This document shows positions 5,423 to 9,305 of a stretch of 9,305 nucleotides of DNA, in pieces. The translations under genes were made by a program, and so were the position numbers. Source of the DNA: Comamonadaceae bacterium (GTDB lineage Bacteria; Pseudomonadota; Gammaproteobacteria; Burkholderiales; Burkholderiaceae_C); the NCBI GenBank assembly GCA_947458415.1, contig CANGZG010000093.1, forward strand, positions 1 through 9,305, in the 5' to 3' direction. How positions within the stretch are numbered: position 1 is the stretch's first letter; each line of letters starts with the position of its first letter. A model generated the notes under the pieces. The model did no database searches and had not been told where the DNA came from. It saw only the letters and a list, made by a program, of their open reading frames with translations.

Positions 5423-6718
5423 TCAAAGGCTGGCGAACACCTCTGCAGCGGCAGCCACGGTGTCAGCGATGTCTTGGTCTGTGTGCGCGCTGCTGACAAA
5501 TCCCGCCTCGTAAAGCGCAGGAGCGATGTAGACACCTCGGTCCAACAAGCCGTGAAACAGTTTGTTGAAGCGGGGTGAATCGCTGGTCATCACCTTGGCA
5601 TAGTTTTGGGGCAATTCGGGCAAGAGGAAAAAGCCAAACATGCCGCCTTGGCAATCGGCACTGAAGGGGACGCCGGTTTTTTTCGCGGCTTGTGTGAGGC
5701 CATCGACCAGCGAACGGGTTTTGGCGGACAGCGCATCAAAAAAACCAGGCTTGGAAATTTCATGCAAAGTGGCCAAACCGCAAGCGGTGGCCACTGGGTT
5801 ACCGCTGAGCGTGCCTGCTTGGTAGACCGGGCCCAAAGGAGCGAGTTGTTCCATCACCGCGCGTTTGCCACCGAAGGCCGCCAAAGGCATGCCACCACCG
5901 ATGACTTTGCCCAACACCGTGACATCGGGTTCAAACCCAGGGATGGATTGGGCATACACACTTTGTGCGCTGCCCAAGGCCACGCGACAACCCGTCATGA
6001 CTTCATCGAACACCAGCAACGCACCATGTTGTGTGCAGAGTTCGCGGCATCGCTTCATGAATGGCACGCTGGCACGCACGAAATTCATGTTGCCAGCGAT
6101 GGGCTCGATCATCAGGCAGGCCAACTCTTTGCCATGCAATGCAAACGCTTCTTCCAATTGGGTGATGTTGTTGTATTCGAGTACCAGGGTGTGTTGCACC
6201 ACTTCAGGTGGGACACCGGCACTGGTGGGGTTGCCAAAAGTGGCCAAACCAGAACCTGCTTTCACCAACAAGGCGTCGGCATGGCCGTGGTAGCAGCCTT
6301 CAAATTTGATGATCTTGCTGCGGCCTGTGGCACCCCTTGCCAAGCGCAATGCACTCATGCCGGCTTCGGTGCCAGAGCTGACCAAACGCACCATGTCCAT
6401 GGAGGGCATGAGTTTAAGCAAGGCTTCAACCAATTCGATTTCGCGCTCTGTGGGTGCGCCAAACGAAAAACCATCCATCGCCGCTTTTTGCACCGCTTGC
6501 AACACAGCAGGATGACCATGACCCAAGATCATGGGCCCCCATGAACCGATGTAATCGATGTAGCGCTTGTCGTTGGCGTCCCAGAAATAGGCGCCTTGAG
6601 CGCGTTTGACAAAACGTGGCGTGCCGCCGACAGCGCGAAAGGCGCGCACAGGCGAATTCACACCGCCAGGAATGACTTGGCGTGCACGGTCGAACAAGGT
6701 TTGGTTGAGATCAGTCAT
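5423..6718 (-). CDS. hemL: Glutamate-1-semialdehyde 2,1-aminomutase
   Basis: This 431-residue PLP enzyme converts glutamate-1-semialdehyde to 5-aminolevulinate, the first committed tetrapyrrole precursor in the C5 pathway. It is a fold-type I aminotransferase relative. The N-terminus has IPGGVNSPVRAF (16-27), then SWGPMILGHGHP (59-70), SFGAPTEREIELVE (85-98), VSSGTEAGMSALRLARG (113-129), FEGCYHGHAD (139-148), KAGSGLATFG (153-162), and DEVMTG (238-243). LGKVIGGGMP (269-278) carries the PLP lysine Lys271, and GPVYQAGTLSGNP (296-308) and GFVSSAHT (406-413) complete the active site. Length is normal. The motif usually read as MTGFRVALG is MTGCRVALG here (Cys244 from TGT). The ATG at 6718 fits the family; the Shine-Dalgarno is weak (GAAG). 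The gene follows the thiD-like gene by 25 bases and is probably cotranscribed with it. Confidence 0.97.
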   Translation of the reverse strand: MTDLNQTLFDRARQVIPGGVNSPVRAFRAVGGTPRFVKRAQGAYFWDANDKRYIDYIGSWGPMILGHGHPAVLQAVQKAAMDGFSFGAPTEREIELVEALLKLMPSMDMVRLVSSGTEAGMSALRLARGATGRSKIIKFEGCYHGHADALLVKAGSGLATFGNPTSAGVPPEVVQHTLVLEYNNITQLEEAFALHGKELACLMIEPIAGNMNFVRASVPFMKRCRELCTQHGALLVFDEVMTGCRVALGSAQSVYAQSIPGFEPDVTVLGKVIGGGMPLAAFGGKRAVMEQLAPLGPVYQAGTLSGNPVATACGLATLHEISKPGFFDALSAKTRSLVDGLTQAAKKTGVPFSADCQGGMFGFFLLPELPQNYAKVMTSDSPRFNKLFHGLLDRGVYIAPALYEAGFVSSAHTDQDIADTVAAAAEVFASL

Positions 6719-6743
6719 GGTTCTTCAAGTGAGAAGTGAACAA

Positions 6744-7658
6744 TCAATGGCGGGTGTCATGGCCGGGCAAAAAATCTTGGTTGCTGGCGATGTCATCCGC
6801 TTCATCTGCTTCATCGGGCGCTTGCGCCCAAAACAATCGGTCTGCCAAGGCGTGGCCCATGCCAGGACGAAAACCTGCATCCAGCGCACCGTCCAAATAG
6901 CTGAAAGCTTCAGCCACCGCAGCCTCTAGGTCATCTCCCATGGCAAGCAAACCGGCCACAGTGGCACTCAAGGTGTCACCCGCGCCAGTGAAAATGGCAT
7001 CGAAACGCTCGATGGTTTCGCTGACCATGACCGACAAAGGTGTTGCCAAGGCGTTCTCAATGTGTTGGCTGCCTTGAGGAATGCCGGTGACCAAGGTGTA
7101 GGGCACACCTTTTTCGGCAGCGGCTTTGGCCAGGTCCCGCGCGGTTGGTGTGCGTTCGCTGCCCCACTCGGGTAACAGCCAACGCCACAACGTTGAGTGG
7201 TTGCCCACCAGCAAGGTGGTTTGTGGCAACAGCAGTTCCATGAAGGCATCTTGATAGGCTTCAATCGGGTCATCCTGCCACCAAGACAAACTGGGCATGT
7301 AAGCCACCACCGGCACGTCAGGGTAATCGGTACACAACTCGGCGATCACTGACAGCACCTCTGGTGTGCCGCAAAAACCTACTTTGATCACTTGAACGGG
7401 AATGTCTTCCAGCACATGCCGCGCTTGGTCGTCCACTGCATCTTCGTCCATGGCCACATGGTCAAACGTTTCAGCGGTATCTCGCAAATAGCTGCCGGTG
7501 GCCACCGCCAAGACATGGGTACCGACCGATGACATGGCCAAAATATCGCCTGTCAATCCGCCCGCCCCACTGGGGTCATTGCTGTTGAACGTCAGCGCAC
7601 AAGGATGCGCCATTTCGGGGGTCTGGCCTTCGTCTGAAAGAGAGATGTGTTGATTCAT
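6744..7658 (-). CDS. thiD: ThiD-like (hydroxymethylpyrimidine/phosphomethylpyrimidine) kinase, divergent
   Basis: This 304-residue protein belongs to the ThiD branch of the ribokinase fold, whose members phosphorylate HMP and HMP-P for thiamin synthesis. ALTFNSNDPSGAGGLTGDI (21-39) matches the N-terminal substrate loop seen in betaproteobacterial ThiD-like proteins, and IKVGFCG (91-97), TLVTG (188-192) and TGAGDTLSATVAGLLA (224-239) fit the fold; Asp228 in GAGDT is the expected catalytic base. RPGMGHALADRLFWA (264-278) is also family-typical. Two usual features are altered: the DPV segment after the central strand reads VVAYMPSLSWW (117-127), and the TPNxxEA segment reads VGNHSTLW (151-158). 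An acidic tail follows residue 280. It may therefore act on another substrate or weakly. The gene lies directly upstream of hemL and is divergent from the rubredoxin gene. I see no Shine-Dalgarno; TATAGA ends 5 bases before the ATG. An alternative start is Met16 (7613), which would remove an unconserved N-terminus. Confidence 0.82.
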   Translation of the reverse strand: MNQHISLSDEGQTPEMAHPCALTFNSNDPSGAGGLTGDILAMSSVGTHVLAVATGSYLRDTAETFDHVAMDEDAVDDQARHVLEDIPVQVIKVGFCGTPEVLSVIAELCTDYPDVPVVAYMPSLSWWQDDPIEAYQDAFMELLLPQTTLLVGNHSTLWRWLLPEWGSERTPTARDLAKAAAEKGVPYTLVTGIPQGSQHIENALATPLSVMVSETIERFDAIFTGAGDTLSATVAGLLAMGDDLEAAVAEAFSYLDGALDAGFRPGMGHALADRLFWAQAPDEADEADDIASNQDFLPGHDTRH

Positions 7659-7663
7659 GGCCG

Positions 7664-7671
7664 TCTATACT
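7664..7671. promoter_or_regulatory. Overlapping opposed -10 hexamers between the thiD-like and rubredoxin genes
   Basis: The 8 bases TCTATACT read as TATACT (7666-7671) on the plus strand and TATAGA on the minus strand, two -10-like hexamers sharing four base pairs. The minus one would start thiD transcription almost at its ATG; the plus one would give the rubredoxin gene a leader of about 45-55 bases. No clear -35 hexamer was found for either. Confidence 0.35.
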
Positions 7672-7721
7672 TTGAATCATTCTATGCCACGCCTTTGGTG
7701 AGGAATTTGGCCTTTAACCTG

Positions 7722-7901
7722 ATGGAAAACATTGTGAACAAAACTTGGATGTGCCTGATTTGCGGCTGGATTTACGACGAAGCACTGGGTGCGCCTGATG
7801 AAGGCATCGCCCCAGGCACACCATGGGAACAAGTGCCAATGAACTGGACTTGCCCTGAGTGCGGCGCTCGCAAAGAAGACTTTGAAATGGTGGCTATCTA
7901 A
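7722..7901 (+). CDS. Rubredoxin (start ATG 7722 or GTG 7734)
   Basis: This small iron-sulfur electron carrier binds one Fe through four cysteines: CLICG (Cys11, Cys14) and CPECG (Cys44, Cys47), numbered from the ATG at 7722, with 29 residues between the pairs. WIYDEALGAPDEGIAPGT (16-33) and WEQVPMNWTCPECGARKEDF (35-54) are typical of bacterial rubredoxins, including the aromatic residues around the metal. The ATG gives 59 residues. The GTG at 7734 gives 55 residues beginning MNKTWMC, closer to the family start, and has GGA (7724-7726) 7 bases upstream, so it is at least as likely; a longer in-frame ATG at 7647 would add foreign residues. It probably accepts electrons from a reductase for a partner oxygenase or oxidase not in this window. 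It is divergent from the thiD-like gene, and its TAA overlaps the photolyase stop on the other strand. Confidence 0.92.
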   Translation: MENIVNKTWMCLICGWIYDEALGAPDEGIAPGTPWEQVPMNWTCPECGARKEDFEMVAI

Positions 7902-9305
7902 ACGCTTATTTTCTTGCTGACCACCGAATAGCGCAGCAAGGTTTTGGCGCGCGCATGCGCGTGGTCCACCACAGGCAATGGGTATGTTTTGCCCAGTTCA
8001 ATGCCAGCCGCTTGCAAACTCAAAGGTTTGGCCAACCAAGGCGCATGGATGTCTTTGTCTGACAAGCCCGCCAACTGAGGCAAATACCGCTTGATGAATT
8101 TGCCTTGCGGGTCAAACTTTTCACTTTGGTTGATGGGGTTGAAGATGCGGAAATAAGGCTGCGCGTCACAGCCGCTTGAACTGGCCCATTGCCAGCCGCC
8201 ATTGTTGGCAGCCAAATCGAAATCATTCAAATGCAAAGCGAAATACTGTTCGCCCCAGCGCCAGTCAATGCCCAAATCTTTCACCAAAAAACTCGCCACC
8301 ACCATGCGCAAGCGGTTGTGCATGTAGCCGGTCTGGTTGATTTGTGCCATGGCCGCATCCACCAACGGGTAACCCGTCTGACCTTCGCACCAAGCCGTGA
8401 ACCATGCCTTGCCTGTTTTGCCTTTTTCCCACTCGATCGCGTCGTATTCGGGTTTGAAGGCGTGGGTCATGGCATGCGGGTGATGGTGCATGATTTGGTG
8501 ATAAAAATCTCGCCAAATCAGCTCGGACAACCAAGTCTGTGCACCCGCGTTGCCTTTCATCGCTGGGGGGTATGCCAAGCGCACCAACTGCCGGATCGAG
8601 ACGGTGCCAAAGCGCAAGTGAACGCTCAAATAGCTGGGCCCTTTGACCGCAGGAAAGTTGCGTGTGTCTTCGTAGTTCGTCATGCGCTTGGCGAAATCTT
8701 TCACCAAGGTTTGGGCCGCCTCGCTGCCCGGGTGAATATGCAGCGCTGCGAGGTCCACTGGGTGGAATCCCATGCCGGTCAATTCAGGGATCGGTTGGCG
8801 CAGGCCGACCGGTGTGGGTGCGAGTTGGCCGGGCTTGGCATGCGTGCTTCGCTCTGCCATGTCGGCGGGGGAGATTTTTTTCAGCCAAGCATTTTTGTAG
8901 GGCGTGAACACCCCGTAAGCGGTGCCACTTTGTGTCAGCACCTCACTGCGTTCAAACACCACATGGTCTTTGAACGTGTGAAAAGCGATGCCGGCATTGG
9001 CGAGTTCGCCCAGCACTTTGGCGTCTCGCGCGAGCGAGGCCGGTTCATCGTCATGGTGCGTCAGTACCGCTTGCACACCGAGTTGTTTGGCCAGTTTGAT
9101 GATTTCAGGCACGGCATGCCCATGTCTGACCAACAGTCCAGCGGTGGGGTCATTCGCCATGGCGCGCCAAGTCTGGTCAAGTTCCTTGACAGCGCCGTGA
9201 ATGAAGCTGACCCGCCGGTCATGGGCGGGCAAACCGTCCAAGATGTCGCGGTCAAACACAAAGCAACCAAACACTTTGTCGCTGTGCTTGTACGCGGTGT
9301 GCAAC
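7898..9305 (-). CDS. phrB: Deoxyribodipyrimidine photolyase (CPD class I), 5' end cut by window edge
   Basis: The reverse strand is open from the right edge to TAG at 7900-7898, giving 468 visible codons; about 20 N-terminal residues lie beyond the window, and the TTG at 9304 is an internal Leu, not a start. The enzyme uses blue light to split cyclobutane pyrimidine dimers. The alpha/beta antenna domain covers visible residues 1 to about 125, with VFGCFVFDRDIL (11-22). The FAD-binding helical domain shows WRDFYHQI (264-271), GQTGYPLVDAAM (308-319), GYMHNRLRMVVASFLVKDL (326-344), IDWRWGEQYF (346-355), LAANNGGWQWASSSG (364-378), and YFRIFNPINQSEKFD (384-398). Trp305, Trp348 and Trp373 fit the electron-transfer Trp triad (E. 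coli 306, 359, 382), and the Asn in LAANNGGW is kept. These match class I CPD photolyase rather than a DASH cryptochrome. The 3' end overlaps the rubredoxin gene by 4 bases. Confidence 0.96.
   Translation of the reverse strand, partial: LHTAYKHSDKVFGCFVFDRDILDGLPAHDRRVSFIHGAVKELDQTWRAMANDPTAGLLVRHGHAVPEIIKLAKQLGVQAVLTHHDDEPASLARDAKVLGELANAGIAFHTFKDHVVFERSEVLTQSGTAYGVFTPYKNAWLKKISPADMAERSTHAKPGQLAPTPVGLRQPIPELTGMGFHPVDLAALHIHPGSEAAQTLVKDFAKRMTNYEDTRNFPAVKGPSYLSVHLRFGTVSIRQLVRLAYPPAMKGNAGAQTWLSELIWRDFYHQIMHHHPHAMTHAFKPEYDAIEWEKGKTGKAWFTAWCEGQTGYPLVDAAMAQINQTGYMHNRLRMVVASFLVKDLGIDWRWGEQYFALHLNDFDLAANNGGWQWASSSGCDAQPYFRIFNPINQSEKFDPQGKFIKRYLPQLAGLSDKDIHAPWLAKPLSLQAAGIELGKTYPLPVVDHAHARAKTLLRYSVVSKKISV

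Noticed and set aside
5606..6544. 312-codon open frame on the plus strand opposite hemL
   Set aside because: It is antisense to a fully conserved hemL and His/Gln-rich in the way mirrored frames are, with no family resemblance.
7659..7721. TPP riboswitch before the thiD-like gene
   Set aside because: Only 63 bases separate it from the divergent rubredoxin gene, and no THI-box-like sequence is visible.
1..9305. CRISPR array, IS element, prophage, integron or defence island
   Set aside because: No regularly spaced repeats, transposase or integrase signatures, target duplications or composition breaks were seen; all nine genes are conserved housekeeping types.

Overview
The window is chromosomal housekeeping DNA from a betaproteobacterium, most likely Burkholderiales and Comamonadaceae-like. 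This is inferred from the protein signatures (a UbiH-like hydroxylase of the type found beside ychF in that family, a 77-residue Fis, a rubredoxin with the CLICGW start) and from the gene order dusB-fis-purH and rubredoxin/thiD/hemL. Genus cannot be fixed by eye. GC content looks moderate and even, and nothing resembles a mobile element, prophage, CRISPR array, tRNA or rRNA.

Nine genes cover about 95% of the window, and no gene-free stretch exceeds 150 bases. From left to right: the 5' part of a UbiH/UbiF-type flavin hydroxylase gene (minus, runs off the left edge); ychF (plus); a YqaA/DedA-like membrane protein gene (minus), meeting ychF tail to tail with 7 bases between; the plus-strand operon dusB-fis-purH; the minus-strand pair thiD-like then hemL, converging on purH; a small rubredoxin gene (plus), divergent from thiD; and a DNA photolyase gene (minus, its N-terminal codons off the right edge), whose stop codon overlaps that of the rubredoxin gene.

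The genes serve separate core functions: quinone synthesis, ribosome-associated ATPase, tRNA dihydrouridine, nucleoid organisation, the last two steps of IMP synthesis, a thiamin-precursor-kinase-like enzyme, tetrapyrrole synthesis, electron transfer and DNA repair. The strongest functional couplings are dusB-fis (ATGA start/stop overlap, translational coupling) and thiD-hemL (25-base gap).

I found no convincing undescribed multi-gene system. The points most worth checking are: three minus-strand starts that have a -10-like hexamer 5-7 bases before the ATG and no Shine-Dalgarno, suggesting leaderless mRNAs; overlapping opposed -10 hexamers between thiD and the rubredoxin gene; a repeated 15-base Fis-like motif around the dusB-fis promoter; a ThiD-like kinase that keeps its GAGDT motif but lacks other hallmark motifs; and a Phe-to-Cys change in a conserved HemL motif.
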